Shown piece by piece: positions 10,637-20,534 of a DNA stretch of 52,950 bases. The translations under genes and the position numbers were made by a program. The first letter of the stretch is position 1. Each line of letters starts with the position of its first letter. The DNA is taken from positions 9,900 to 62,849 of the forward strand of contig PDIP01000043.1 in the NCBI GenBank assembly GCA_002811645.1. The letters are read 5' to 3'. The notes beneath the pieces were generated by a model. That model was not told where the DNA came from and made no database searches. It was given only the letters and a program-made list of their open reading frames with translations. This DNA comes from Corallochytrium limacisporum (taxonomy: Eukaryota; Opisthokonta).

Positions 10637-11866
10637 TTACATGATACTGCATTCATCTTTACTCTTTGAAGGCGGCGCTATAGGGGAGGCGTCGGATGCA
10701 CCATTGGTCTTGCTGTGGTCGTTCTCTTTGGACAGGGGAGATGCAGGGTATCCATTCTCCTTGCCCGACATTCCGGATGCTGCGATACCAAGAGCGGGTG
10801 ATTGAGGCCGTCCTGGTTGCCTATTGGCAAGGTTCTTCATGTGAGTCAAGATCTTTGGGACATCTCCGTGCACGGGGCGAATATAGTCAAAGTAGACCTT
10901 CTGAGCCGCCTGGAAGGACATAAAGTCCGCCATGAGATAATCAAAAAGCATTAGAAGCTCAATGATCCGAATGGCCCTGGGCTTCTGGGCGTGAGCAATG
11001 TCCAAAGGTCGTTTGCCCTCGCTACTCATCTGATTCGGATTGGCTCCACGCTGCAGCAAAAACTCCACAATGCAAAACTTGCCACCTCGGCGGCATGCGA
11101 CATGCAACACTGTCTCACCTGTAGAATTGAAGGCCCCCACATCCGCTCCGGAGTCAATGGCCCGCACTACCTCGTTCTCCAAACCTCGGGATACGGCCGC
11201 AAACAGACGGCGGTTGTTGGAGTTTGTGGTGTCGATCAAGCGCTGAAACTCATCACGCACTGCAGGGCTGGCCTGCCTCAATTTTGTTTTGATAATATCA
11301 ATGGAAGAGTAGCCTAGATTGTTCTTAATCTCAAGGTCCGCACCGGATTCAAGAAGCATCTGTACCAGCGGAAGGTTTCCCGCGTCGCAGGAGTAGTGCA
11401 TGGCAGTATTGCCCTTAACTGTCTGCTGATTCACGTTGTCATACTTCACAAGCAAGACTCGCGCAATTGGCACGTAGTTCTTTTGGACTGCCACATGCAG
11501 AGGTGTGAAGCCACGGTTGTCAACAACATCTGAGTTCTCTACATAATCTAACAGGACCTTAACAATTTCCAATTTGTTACGATGCACCGCCCGGTGCAGT
11601 GCAGTATGGCCGTTCTTTATGTCCGGGACCTCGCCGATTGATGGTTCACTACTGATCAGCTCTTTTACCCTGTCAACAGAGTTCCTATCTATGGCAGCCC
11701 ACAACAGCTTGTGTGGAGGAGCGGAAGAAGCGCGAGATATGCCGGAGATGCCGGAAAAGATTGACTGTGCCCTATCAGCGCCTGTGGTCTCAGAGTTCTC
11801 CAACCGAGCCAGGTTCTCAGCCGTCAGAGCACCTGGGTCGTTGCGGTCTGAAGTCTTGCGCACCAT
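10637..11866 (-). CDS. Ankyrin-repeat protein 1 with CaaX box (CSIM)
   Basis: A 409-residue protein. Ankyrin repeats are visible at about 86-117, 118-150, 151-183 and 249-280 (TALHRAV, TPLHVAV, TAMHYSC and TVLHVAC cores), with a less regular helical segment between the third and fourth. A motif VYFDYIRPV lies at 324-332, after which the chain is disordered and S/P/N-rich with two KEN tripeptides (369-371, 380-382). It ends CSIM, a CaaX box with M last, expected to be farnesylated, so membrane attachment is inferred. Function is unknown. It is head-to-head, across 1.9 kb, with ankyrin gene 2, which shares the VYF motif and a CaaX end. Confidence 0.85.
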   Translation of the reverse strand: MVRKTSDRNDPGALTAENLARLENSETTGADRAQSIFSGISGISRASSAPPHKLLWAAIDRNSVDRVKELISSEPSIGEVPDIKNGHTALHRAVHRNKLEIVKVLLDYVENSDVVDNRGFTPLHVAVQKNYVPIARVLLVKYDNVNQQTVKGNTAMHYSCDAGNLPLVQMLLESGADLEIKNNLGYSSIDIIKTKLRQASPAVRDEFQRLIDTTNSNNRRLFAAVSRGLENEVVRAIDSGADVGAFNSTGETVLHVACRRGGKFCIVEFLLQRGANPNQMSSEGKRPLDIAHAQKPRAIRIIELLMLFDYLMADFMSFQAAQKVYFDYIRPVHGDVPKILTHMKNLANRQPGRPQSPALGIAASGMSGKENGYPASPLSKENDHSKTNGASDASPIAPPSKSKDECSIM

Positions 11867-13813
11867 CTTTCCTGTTGAGAAACTGAGCCTCTGCAGTCCG
11901 GAGCCCAGAAGTGGAATGGATTTGCAGTGGTGGCCGGTTTAAAGTTCGTGACTTACGACTTGATGCCCCAAATGAGCTGGCTCTTACACTGTGGTCACGT
12001 CTCTACATACCTGACAACAGCGTAAAACCAAAGCATCCCTTGCAGCCCGTGCCCACGTCCAGAAACCTTAGTCCCAAGTTCCAATCTACCCACAGAACTG
12101 CGCAGTAATATCGATACTGTATTACTAAGACCCTTCGGTTTCAAACGCTGTATCTGAAGACCCGTCGGACAAACTGGGCTTGGATACGGTGACGAGATCC
12201 GCGACGAGAAGTGCCAATAGCTGTGTGGGAGCTTCAGGGTGGGAGTGAATCTGAGGGCCCAGCCAGGGCAAATGCAGTCTGCAGTAGAGAAAAGATACTG
12301 TCTCTCGTCGTGGTTGTGCTTTCTTTGGTGTGCCAGCGTTTCAATTTGTCACCCTCGGGCACTCCGTTCACATACGTCACTTGGCGAGTAACACAGCGAG
12401 GGAAACTTGATACAGAGAACACCGGCGGGAGGGGTTCAACAGACCGTTGCCCCAAAGGAGAGGAGTCAAGACCGCGAATGCAGCTGAGGGTGGGTCTAGT
12501 GAGAAATAGCGATCGCAAGACGCGCCCTATATATTCGTTATATAATCAAAATCCTGGGGAGGCACACAATTTCCCATATGCAGCAACAGCGAGTGAGTAA
12601 GAAGAAAAGGCAAAACAAAATTACAGAACTGCAATGATTGGCTATAGCAAACGTACCAGGATCGCAAGTCTTTTTTGGTTTCCGTTAATCCGGGATCCAC
12701 GAGTGAGAGAGTGTGTGTCCGAAACATATTTTGCAAATAGTAATATTGATCAGTTTGTGAACGTTGGTGTGGGGTTAAAATTAGGCCCCCGATCCGACTC
12801 CGTGACCGACCCTCTGCGTTTGGACGGCTGTGTGGTGGTGGATGGGGAGTATCGTGGCCGTCCCCCACCACCACCCCCCCCCCCTATTTTTCTTACCCCC
12901 GCGAAGCTCCGTTGCGAGGCAGTGGGGAAGGGGAATGGCGGTGTTTGGGGGCCCAAACACTGGCGCGACGGTGGAAACACCGTGGAAGGCTTCCATACAA
13001 AAACTACCCAATCTGTGTGCGTCCCGCGCTGACCCGCCACTTCCACCCCTTCCCTCCCTTCCCTGTGCCTTCGCTTGAGGTCCCGAGGTTCATTTCCGCG
13101 GCGTAATTGCAACCCCCCCCCGGGGGGGGGGGGCTTTCGGGGCCCTTCGCGACAATTTTCTGGGAAATACTTCCCATACAAACAGCATAGCCACGCACAG
13201 AAATCTCGGGGGGCGGGGACACGGGGCGGGCGCGAAGTGTTCGAAAGCCAGATTGAGGGAGGTAGTATCATTAGTCCAAAGGGGGGGGGTCTCTATTCCC
13301 CCGGCCAGCAAGCCAGAGAGCATCGCAACCTCAGCCTGCTCATCGATGGATCGCACACAAATACACGCATATTCTCTCTCTCTTTCTTTCACACTGAACA
13401 TGGGATGCCATGTCTATTGGGAGCTGGTATCTCCCCACAGCAATTTTGACTTCCACCCCACCCAACCAATGAGAGGGAAAGCCAAGAGGATCCACTTCCC
13501 TTCGGTGTGTATGAGATGTGTATGAGATGGTTCTCCGACGCAACCAAAGCCCGTTAATGAGTCGTTGCAAGGTTGCATCTGCCGTGTATCGCACGAAAGC
13601 AAACTAATTGTGCCCACTCATCTGTTGCCTGGACTGTGACGAGTGGTCGGAAGTCCGTTTGTTTGTGTGGGTTGAGACAATGACCGTTATATTTGCTTGT
13701 GTGGACAGTTATTTCGGGCTCCTGCTTTGAAAATCTTCCAAGTGCCAACCTCCCAATGTATACAGCGACTCCACAATACTTTGAACACACACAATCAAAG
13801 AGGAAGTCAAACC
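11867..13813. other. Divergent intergenic region between the two ankyrin genes
   Basis: No convincing gene is seen; open frames here overlap on both strands and follow G/C runs. It holds a C-rich tract at about 12868-12892 and a C9G12 run at 13113-13133. Two similar words, CTTCCATACAAA near 12998 and CTTCCCATACAAA near 13171, may be a repeated promoter element. TATATA-like sequence lies near 12528-12545. Confidence 0.55.
13113..13133. repeat. C9G12 palindromic run
   Basis: Nine C are followed directly by twelve G, about 680 bp upstream of ankyrin gene 2 and 1.25 kb upstream of ankyrin gene 1. Confidence 0.85.
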
Positions 13814-16135
13814 ATGGCCATCCCTAGCCGCATCCCAACACCCATGAAGGGTCGTCTCTCAATTGGACATGCCTCTTCATTCTTTGCCTCCAAGGGGGGC
13901 CATGACAGTTATGTTGAACAGCAGCTCAGCTACCGCAATGACAAATTTGTCAGCCATCTCCGTGATGACCAGGAAAACGTGCCTGTCAAGAAGGTAAACA
14001 AGAATAAGAGGGGTCGCCGTCCCGTCAAGAAGGCCAATTATCAGAAGGAAAACAGTAACAGTCGCGGCAGCAGTACTACGGTCTCTCGGAGCAGTTCCAA
14101 CAACGACCAAAACGAAAACTCTGCCCACTTTGTGAGCCGGAACTCCAGTAACAACAGCACTGCCCCCCAGAAGAAGAAGCCCAGGAAGGCTGGCAATGGC
14201 AAAAGTGAGAGGAGGAGACAGCAGAAGGATTCGCAGACTCGTGCTTTAAAATCCATTCTAAACAGTCAGCAGGCTGCCCTGGGAAATACCAACGATGACA
14301 TTCCGGACGTGCAGCTGACGGCTGTCAGCACAGAACAAGAAGATGAGGATCTTCTGGCAGACTTCAATGAGCCTTGCACTGTAGTGCACAGCCCCGGTGA
14401 AGTCAAATTGTGCACCCCCGGTGATACTGCACTGCACGTGGCCGTTCTGACCAGCGACACGGGTTCCGTTAAGCGCCTGGTGCGCGTCGGATCCCTGAAT
14501 CGCAGCGACATAAACGCTCCAAACGCAGAGGGCGAAACTCCTTTGCATCTGGCAGCGAAACAGGGTAACGCAGAGCTTGTTGAGCATCTGGTGGCGGAGT
14601 GCCGGGCTGACGTGGCCGCCAAGAATCGCAGTAAGCACCGGGAGACACCGTTGGCCGTTGCGGTGCGGGAAGGCAAAGCCGAGGCCGTCTCTCGTCTGCT
14701 GCACATGGGGGCAAGCGTTGCGGAATGGCGCTCAAGGTCGAATGGTGACAATTTGCTGCACTTAGCTGTGGGCGAAGGCAAGAGCCGTGCCACCCTGCAC
14801 GCGATGATGTTGCTTGCCCCTGAGGTGTGCGGGCTTGTAAATCAGAGCAACAGAAGTGGTAAGACACCTTTTGACTGTCTAATCCAGGACCTGTGTCGCG
14901 ATGATCTGACAGAACAGGAGCGCGATAACTTGTTAATGTTGGTGAATGAGCTGCTGGCTGGTGGTTGCCGAATTGAGCAAGACGACTCCGAGATCTTCAA
15001 TCACATCGCAGAGGGCGGCAATATTGCCCTGGCTGAATTGTTGGCATCCTATGGCCTGGCAACTGAGAAACTGAGCAAGCTGAGCGTCACGTGCATGGAC
15101 ATTTGGCAATGTCAGCAGGATCTCAACAAGGCTATCACTGCTGGAGATGACCGCGCGGTTCAGACATTGCTGGAGTCCACATACGGCCATTTGACTCGTC
15201 GCACTCGCTCAGCCATTGTTAACGCATATTCTCGCATCTTTGCCAGTGACGGAGAGGCCGGAACTCGCAGCCGCCCCTTGCAGGCCGCAGTGAGAGCTCA
15301 CGCAACAAAGGACGTCCTGGAGACTCTGTTCCTTTGGGGTTGTGACCCTCGTCTGTGCATCTTCCCGGTTGACGAAAATGATGTCCTGGACCAAATGCTG
15401 CAGATTGTGGAGCGGGAGAGCTGGAAGTGCTCCCCTTGGGCTGCATGGAGGGACGTGTTGGCGGACCAAAGCGGTGGTGATTTTGCCTACTGTCCAATGA
15501 TCTGGTCCCGTCCTCCCTTGCGTGATGAAGAGGATCCAGAAGCCTACGACACGCTCTGCCAGTACTTGGAATCCTGCAATGTCATCAGCCTCTTTGTTAA
15601 GGCTATTGATGAAGCTGACGGTGACCTGGTCATTGCCCGCGATGTGTACTTCAACATGATATCCCCTGTCCAGCGTCACCACATAGAGTCACGGGTGGCT
15701 CTCGATGTGCAGTTGGCCGACGCTCGGCTGGGCATGGAAGCATACGATCAGCAACTCGAGGAACAGCAGACCATCATTGATGAGCAGGAGAAGAAAATGG
15801 CCAGCCTTCAGTCGGAAATATTTGATTTGACTGAGAAGGTGGAGCAATTGATTGTCAGTGCCAAACTTGACCAACCTGACCTCCACGAGTCTGAAATGGA
15901 GACAGAGATCATCAAAACTGGGATCGAGACCAACCTTCGGACCATCGTTGAGGACAAACCTGAGGCTGATCCAGCTCTGATTAACGAGAAAGAGAACGAC
16001 GCGAAGCCCATACAAGGCGAGGAGCAGGTCATTGGTGGCCAGCAACGCACCGCCACGGAGAAGATGCGCATGTCCCGCGAGATCCCGGACCATGGCAAGA
16101 AGCCCAAGCAGAAGGCCTGCTGCATTGTGATGTGA
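13814..16135 (+). CDS. Ankyrin-repeat protein 2 with coiled coil and CaaX box (CIVM)
   Basis: A 773-residue protein starting at the ATG of ACCATGG, a strong initiation context; the frame is open 39 codons further up but without support. Residues about 55-140 are very basic and S/N-rich, with clusters such as KNKRGRRPVKK that could act in nuclear import. Ankyrin repeats occupy about 200-355 (TALHVAV, TPLHLAA, TPLAVAV and NLLHLAV cores), and weaker repeat-like helices continue to about 540. VYFNMISPV lies at 611-619, followed by a coiled coil at about 635-690. KEN tripeptides are at 78-80 and 726-728. The end is polybasic then CCIVM (KKPKQKACCIVM), a CaaX box with a second cysteine, as in membrane-bound small GTPases; prenylation is inferred. 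It appears paralogous to the ankyrin gene encoded head-to-head upstream. Function is unknown. Confidence 0.85.
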   Translation: MAIPSRIPTPMKGRLSIGHASSFFASKGGHDSYVEQQLSYRNDKFVSHLRDDQENVPVKKVNKNKRGRRPVKKANYQKENSNSRGSSTTVSRSSSNNDQNENSAHFVSRNSSNNSTAPQKKKPRKAGNGKSERRRQQKDSQTRALKSILNSQQAALGNTNDDIPDVQLTAVSTEQEDEDLLADFNEPCTVVHSPGEVKLCTPGDTALHVAVLTSDTGSVKRLVRVGSLNRSDINAPNAEGETPLHLAAKQGNAELVEHLVAECRADVAAKNRSKHRETPLAVAVREGKAEAVSRLLHMGASVAEWRSRSNGDNLLHLAVGEGKSRATLHAMMLLAPEVCGLVNQSNRSGKTPFDCLIQDLCRDDLTEQERDNLLMLVNELLAGGCRIEQDDSEIFNHIAEGGNIALAELLASYGLATEKLSKLSVTCMDIWQCQQDLNKAITAGDDRAVQTLLESTYGHLTRRTRSAIVNAYSRIFASDGEAGTRSRPLQAAVRAHATKDVLETLFLWGCDPRLCIFPVDENDVLDQMLQIVERESWKCSPWAAWRDVLADQSGGDFAYCPMIWSRPPLRDEEDPEAYDTLCQYLESCNVISLFVKAIDEADGDLVIARDVYFNMISPVQRHHIESRVALDVQLADARLGMEAYDQQLEEQQTIIDEQEKKMASLQSEIFDLTEKVEQLIVSAKLDQPDLHESEMETEIIKTGIETNLRTIVEDKPEADPALINEKENDAKPIQGEEQVIGGQQRTATEKMRMSREIPDHGKKPKQKACCIVM

Positions 16136-16163
16136 ATTCCGGGGAACGGTTCACCGAAATCAA

Positions 16164-16169
16164 AATAAA
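16164..16169 (+). terminator. Candidate poly(A) signal AATAAA for ankyrin gene 2
   Basis: AATAAA lies 29 bases after the stop codon, within the 257-bp convergent spacer. Confidence 0.4.
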
Positions 16170-16392
16170 CCAGCAGTATTCCTTCCATAACACTTTTTGA
16201 CATGAGCGGTAAAAAACAAAAATGCATGAGAATGTATTGTATTCTCGCTTTCTAATAACTGTATGAAATGATCCCTGTGTTATGACAATGCGTTTCGACT
16301 GAAACGGGCTAGCGATCACCAGGACCACATACTTAGGATTCCCTTTCAGTCTCCTCCGCTGCCAAAAACGTAAATCCTTTAGAGAAACCTAC

Positions 16393-17412
16393 TTACATCA
16401 GTTCCTCGTAGGGAGATCCGAGGCGGCGGCGGGTAGGCTGGTCGTTCTCCTTCGGGGGATTCTCAAGGATGACCACAGCCATGGGCTGGCGACGGATGGA
16501 GATGCCCATGGGCGTGATAATAGGGTCCATGCGAGCCAGGACGGACACAATCGATCCACGGCGTATGTGTGACTGTTCCTGAGGCAGCCGGGTGTGGAAG
16601 CGGTCGTATACGGCCACACTACGACGAACCAAGCCACGGTCGTACATTTCTTGGTCAATTTCAGTAATGATATTGGCAGGATTGGGCTTGGAGTTGGCAT
16701 TGAAGGAAATGTAGAGCTTCTTCCGGAAGATGATGTAGTCAGAGCCGGGGACTTCGTGGCCCTCTGGGTCGGTGTTGGTCTTGACAAGGGAGGTCAACAT
16801 GTCCTCCAGAGAGCCCACGGTGGCCTCCATGTCACCGCGGTTCTTGGCCAGGGCCTTCTTGTCCCGCAGAGAGGGATACTCATTCAGGTTCTCTGCGATA
16901 TGGTCCAGTAGCTTGGCCTCAAACTCTTTGAGAAACTCAACATACTGATCAAAGTGGGCCTGCAGGTCGGCGCTCATGCGGTCGTTCTTGGAAATTGCAA
17001 CCATTAAACCAGCCAGAGCGGGGTCAGTGTTGCGCACAATGGCGTTCTTAGGATCCGCGTTCTTCTTGGCCAGGACAAGGTCACCCTGCGGCCCGAGGAA
17101 AGAGAAAAGAGCGTTCGCCCAGGGGCTCAGAACGCGCAGACCAGGCAAGTCGGTGTTGGGCATGTAAACGACGGGCTGCACCTGGCCGGAGACGTTCTCT
17201 TTCGGCTCAATGGTCAAGGCATCGAGATCAATGTTCTTGAAGGACTCAGCATGACGGTCATAGGCCTGCAAAGCAATGTCGTGCAGGGCCTGAGAACCTT
17301 CAGCGGCAGCGTCCATGTCCCCAACAGACGGCATGCCAGCCATTGTGCGCAGAGCAACGGGCCTGATGGCATTGGAGAGATTCCTCCGGGCAAGGTTACG
17401 TAGGGTAAGCAT
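16393..17412 (-). CDS. Unrecognised mitochondrial-targeted protein
   Basis: A 339-residue protein. The first 26 residues (starting MLTLRNLARRNLSNAIR) are arginine-rich and lack acids, a typical mitochondrial presequence. The mature part is mixed alpha/beta: a helical region with EFLKEFEAKLLDHIAENL, then a strand-rich half containing KLYISFNANSK, and near the C-terminus RRGSIVSVLARMDPI and GISIRRQPMAVVILE. No named family was recognised with confidence. The order 'helix, strands, G-x-x-V-x-A/V then strand' faintly recalls OB-like single-strand DNA-binding proteins of large algal viruses, but that is a memory-based impression only. Two E2F-like sites lie upstream. It converges on ankyrin gene 2 (257 bp) and is followed upstream by the RBR gene on the same strand. 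Confidence 0.75.
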   Translation of the reverse strand: MLTLRNLARRNLSNAIRPVALRTMAGMPSVGDMDAAAEGSQALHDIALQAYDRHAESFKNIDLDALTIEPKENVSGQVQPVVYMPNTDLPGLRVLSPWANALFSFLGPQGDLVLAKKNADPKNAIVRNTDPALAGLMVAISKNDRMSADLQAHFDQYVEFLKEFEAKLLDHIAENLNEYPSLRDKKALAKNRGDMEATVGSLEDMLTSLVKTNTDPEGHEVPGSDYIIFRKKLYISFNANSKPNPANIITEIDQEMYDRGLVRRSVAVYDRFHTRLPQEQSHIRRGSIVSVLARMDPIITPMGISIRRQPMAVVILENPPKENDQPTRRRLGSPYEELM

Positions 17413-17755
17413 GTTTTGTTATATGTATCTAACCGGACTGATCATATTTTGATTCGAACAATTGTGTTCAGCGTTGAACCAAAAGGGTGACCTGAAATAG
17501 TCGTTCCATAAATTACAGGTGAAGCCATGACAATAGAGACCCAAATTATGTGCAGAGGAGCCTTGGCAAAGAGTATCCATGTACTCAGGACGTACGAACG
17601 CTCACCACTACCGACTGTCAACCTCAAAACCAGAGGCCAGCTGTTCACCAAATGCTTCCCAGACTCCATTCACTCGCACCGGTCCCATTGCAACCCGTCG
17701 GCTACCAGTCCATAACGAAACAGTGGCCCTTCCCACCGCCCCGGCAGCGTTTGTG

Positions 17756-17765
17756 TTTTGGCGCG
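17756..17765 (+). promoter_or_regulatory. E2F-like site upstream of the mitochondrial unknown
   Basis: TTTTGGCGCG contains an exact TTTSSCGC, 344 bp upstream of the minus-strand start at 17412. Orientation is usually not critical for such sites. Confidence 0.25.
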
Positions 17766-17904
17766 AGCGCACAAAACAGAGGGAGTCGCAAGCAGCACCT
17801 GGTCCCACCCCGCTGCTGCTGTGGACTGTGTGTGTATGGATCAAACGGGGGAACACAAGGAGAGCTCAGTCTCTCAATTTCTTTTCTTGGGTCGGGGTAA
17901 GAAC

Positions 17905-17914
17905 TTTTGGCGCC
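17905..17914 (+). promoter_or_regulatory. E2F-like site upstream of the mitochondrial unknown
   Basis: TTTTGGCGCC is an exact match to TTTSSCGC, and a second match 150 bp from the first. Two exact sites in one 1-kb promoter region is more than expected by chance (about 0.1 expected per kb), but the sample is small. Confidence 0.3.
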
Positions 17915-18416
17915 CATACTCCCCTGTCAATTTTTTTCTTTAAAACTGCGAAATCAACACACCAGCTAGCCCCGGGAAAAGGGTGGAAGGGTGTTGGGTT
18001 GAAAATAGACTCCGGTTCCATAAGTAATTGATTAGCGCCGCTCCCAAATTGTTTTGAGAACCCCCACTGGCCCCCCTCCTTTCCCCGGCGGGTGGGTTTC
18101 TCTCAGAAACCGGGGAAGCCTGAGGGTGGAGGGCCAGCCGTGCAGAAAATTAGCCCTCCTTTCGGGCCGGGAGATGAAGTCACTGCAAATAAGAGGCAAT
18201 CCTTTCACTGCCACCCGGGTTCTCCTCGCAAGTGACAAGTCGGAATATGGATTATGTATTTACTTGTGTTGGAAACAAGATAGTGTAGTTGAATAATGAA
18301 ACAAAGACTTAACTTGATTTGTGTGTTTGACGGGAACAATGGGAATGGAAATGGATGGGTTCAAACGATGCATGATTGTGTACATCAACCGGCGATGACA
18401 AGTTGATGCATCATTT

Positions 18417-19370
18417 TTAGGATGTGTCCTCCACGACGATTGTGCCTTTTTCTATGTAGAGCCATGTCGGTTGGGTTTGGGTCTTATTGTTGCCATATTT
18501 CGAGTGAGCAATCTTGCCCGCACGGTACATAGCAATTGGAACGCATGCGATGGCTACGAAGGGCAGCACAATCACGCCACCAACGACCCTGCCACCAACC
18601 TTAGCTGCAACCTTGCCTCGGGCGACGGCACGTTGAGTCTTACCAACCTTTCCGGTCTTATATTGCAGCCCAGGACATCCCATGATGTTTCCGGGGTCAA
18701 AGTGGCCCTCCGGCGGAATAATCTCCCTGCAGATCCAGCAGAATTCCGTAGCACAGAGCATGCAGACCATGTGGTTGCATGACCCATCTTCCAGCTTGTG
18801 AATTACGACATTACAATTAGGGCATGTGCGCGTACGATTCTTGTGCCGCCAACGGCGAAATACACGGTACTCCTTGTCAGAAGCCATCTCTTTCGCTGCC
18901 TTCTTCTGGTATTGCGTGCACGACAGTCCGTCATGGTCAGCCTGGCAACTGAAGCAGAACTCTAGCTCGCAGATCTTGCACACTACCTCGTCTTCATCTT
19001 TACTGTTGCGCACGACTGCTGCATTGCATCCGGGACGAGGGCACCAGGCCATATCCGCGTTACGAGCAACCTCTTGTATCCTAACCTGCTTGCAGAAGAT
19101 CTTGTACGCATGCGTGGTTGTGAGCGACTCAATCTCTTGCAGCTCCAATTTCCTATCACAGCCCGGACACGATATGCTGCCCGTCGTACCATTCATGATC
19201 TTAGTTTCAATGTGTGTTTTCACACACGTCAGACATGAGAAACAATTACAGTACCTGTTGACCCATAGTTCCTCATCAGCGATCGTCTGCATGCAGCAGA
19301 GGCATTCTCTCTCGAGAAATCTAGGTGCCGACCCAAAGAGGTTCAGTGTATAGAATGTTTCAGCCGTCAT
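18417..19370 (-). CDS. RBR E3 ubiquitin ligase, RNF19-like, with C-terminal membrane segment
   Basis: A 317-residue RING-between-RING ligase: RING1 at about C23-C71, IBR at C110-C151, RING2 at C183-C214. In RING2 the motif GSCNHM places the catalytic cysteine at C198, which accepts ubiquitin from E2 before transfer to substrate. A hydrophobic segment at about 262-281 (GGVIVLPFVAIACVPIA) follows RING2 at the position where RNF19A/B have their membrane helices, and the DGSCNHM spelling also matches RNF19. The protein lacks the long tail of animal RNF19 (over 700 residues), so it is close to the minimal RBR-plus-anchor form. Membrane, probably ER, localisation is inferred. Next upstream is a 3.7-kb space shared with DSCC1. 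Confidence 0.9.
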   Translation of the reverse strand: MTAETFYTLNLFGSAPRFLERECLCCMQTIADEELWVNRYCNCFSCLTCVKTHIETKIMNGTTGSISCPGCDRKLELQEIESLTTTHAYKIFCKQVRIQEVARNADMAWCPRPGCNAAVVRNSKDEDEVVCKICELEFCFSCQADHDGLSCTQYQKKAAKEMASDKEYRVFRRWRHKNRTRTCPNCNVVIHKLEDGSCNHMVCMLCATEFCWICREIIPPEGHFDPGNIMGCPGLQYKTGKVGKTQRAVARGKVAAKVGGRVVGGVIVLPFVAIACVPIAMYRAGKIAHSKYGNNKTQTQPTWLYIEKGTIVVEDTS

Positions 19371-19944
19371 GGCTGGTCACTATTCGTAACTGACCTGTGA
19401 GGCTCTTCTCTCTTCTCTCCGCTAGTACACCAAAACGCTCTGGACCCGAATGTCTTTGCCCAATGGTCCGCCTATTCGCGTATGGCTCAATGTATTCGTC
19501 AAAGGGGGAGAAGAGTAATAGAATCATCTGATCCTACGTCGTCATCATCAGCCTACCATCCGTCAAGGACCTTTACCATAGACCAAAGCACATGCCACTA
19601 GGTCCGTATGCATGCGCAAGCAGCACCCCGTGGTGACCACAGTCGAGCGATCCAAAATGCATCCACCGCAGTTTTGCTTGAGAGATGGCCTCCACACTCT
19701 GCGATCTGTGGCACCTGCCAGATTTGTGAGCAGGTCTGCCTGTTGGGCCGCGGTCAGACATCTCTCGGAGCTGGGGCAGGTGCCTTCCCCTGCCTCCTTC
19801 CGTTCGCGTCGGGTGTAGTTTAGTCACCCTCGCTCTATACGCGTTCGCAGAAACCGTCGAGCGATCTGGAATTCTAGGCTGTCGTTTGTCTCTTTCTCCT
19901 GGTCCCGAGGGAAGCCACCTCTCACCCCTTTCTCGAGGAGGAGC

Positions 19945-19986
19945 GAGGAGGAAGAAGGGGAAGGGGGAGAGGGGGGGGGGAGAAAC
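19945..19986 (+). repeat. Polypurine tract
   Basis: Forty-two consecutive purines ending in a ten-plus G run, in the RBR/DSCC1 divergent space; able in principle to form triplex or G-quadruplex DNA. Confidence 0.8.
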
Positions 19987-20474
19987 ACCTCATCGTCGGC
20001 AGCTCGAGTCAAACCCCCTGTTTTTTTTTCCTATTAAAAGTATAAGAACATTGAAAATACAACGAGTCAGCAAGATTTTTTCGTTGGCGGCGGTTCAAAA
20101 CTGCGGGGCAGCCAGGTTGCGGAAGTTTGCAGTAGTTTATAGATGGTGACGACCGTTCGCAACCCGCCAGCGCCTAGGGCCTAAATGTCACGTCGGGACT
20201 CAACCACAAATGGCTCTTGCTATTTTTACGGAACGGTGGGTTATGTAATAATCGCGACCGAGAGAGAGTGAGAGAGAGACGGATGTTTATTTTGGTTCCC
20301 CCCCCCTTTCCGTCCTCCTTTGCGGCGGGGCCTGAAGAGGTCCCAGTCCCAGTCTCAGGGGGGGCCGTTGGCAAAAAAATATTTCTGTGAGACCCGCATA
20401 CCAGAGCCAAATTAGGTGACATAGGTTCAGTAGCAAATCTCCCAAACACAGTTGAGCGATCGAAGTCCCCGTTT

Positions 20475-20493
20475 CCCCTCCCCCAGGGGGGGG
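20475..20493. repeat. C-run/G-run palindrome
   Basis: C4TC5 then A then G8. It is an interrupted member of the C-then-G family. Confidence 0.75.
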
Positions 20494-20510
20494 CAGGACA
20501 GAGGAAAACA

Positions 20511-20534
20511 CCCCCCTCCCCCGGGGGGGGGGGG
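20511..20534. repeat. C6TC5G12 palindromic run
   Basis: An interrupted C-run is followed directly by twelve G, only 18 bases after the previous member. Confidence 0.85.

Larger units (their letters stand above)
17413..18416. other. Intergenic region between mitochondrial unknown and RBR gene
   Basis: No gene is seen. It should carry the promoter of the mitochondrial protein (minus strand). It contains two exact matches to the E2F consensus (17756-17765 and 17905-17914) and a C/G-rich patch at about 18060-18090. Confidence 0.55.

Noticed and set aside
12750-13271. Several proline/glycine-rich frames around the C9G12 run
   Set aside because: They are products of C- and G-runs, open in many frames on both strands.
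14266-14793. Minus-strand frames inside ankyrin gene 2
   Set aside because: They are serine/cysteine/arginine-rich antisense shadows; the plus strand encodes ankyrin repeats.
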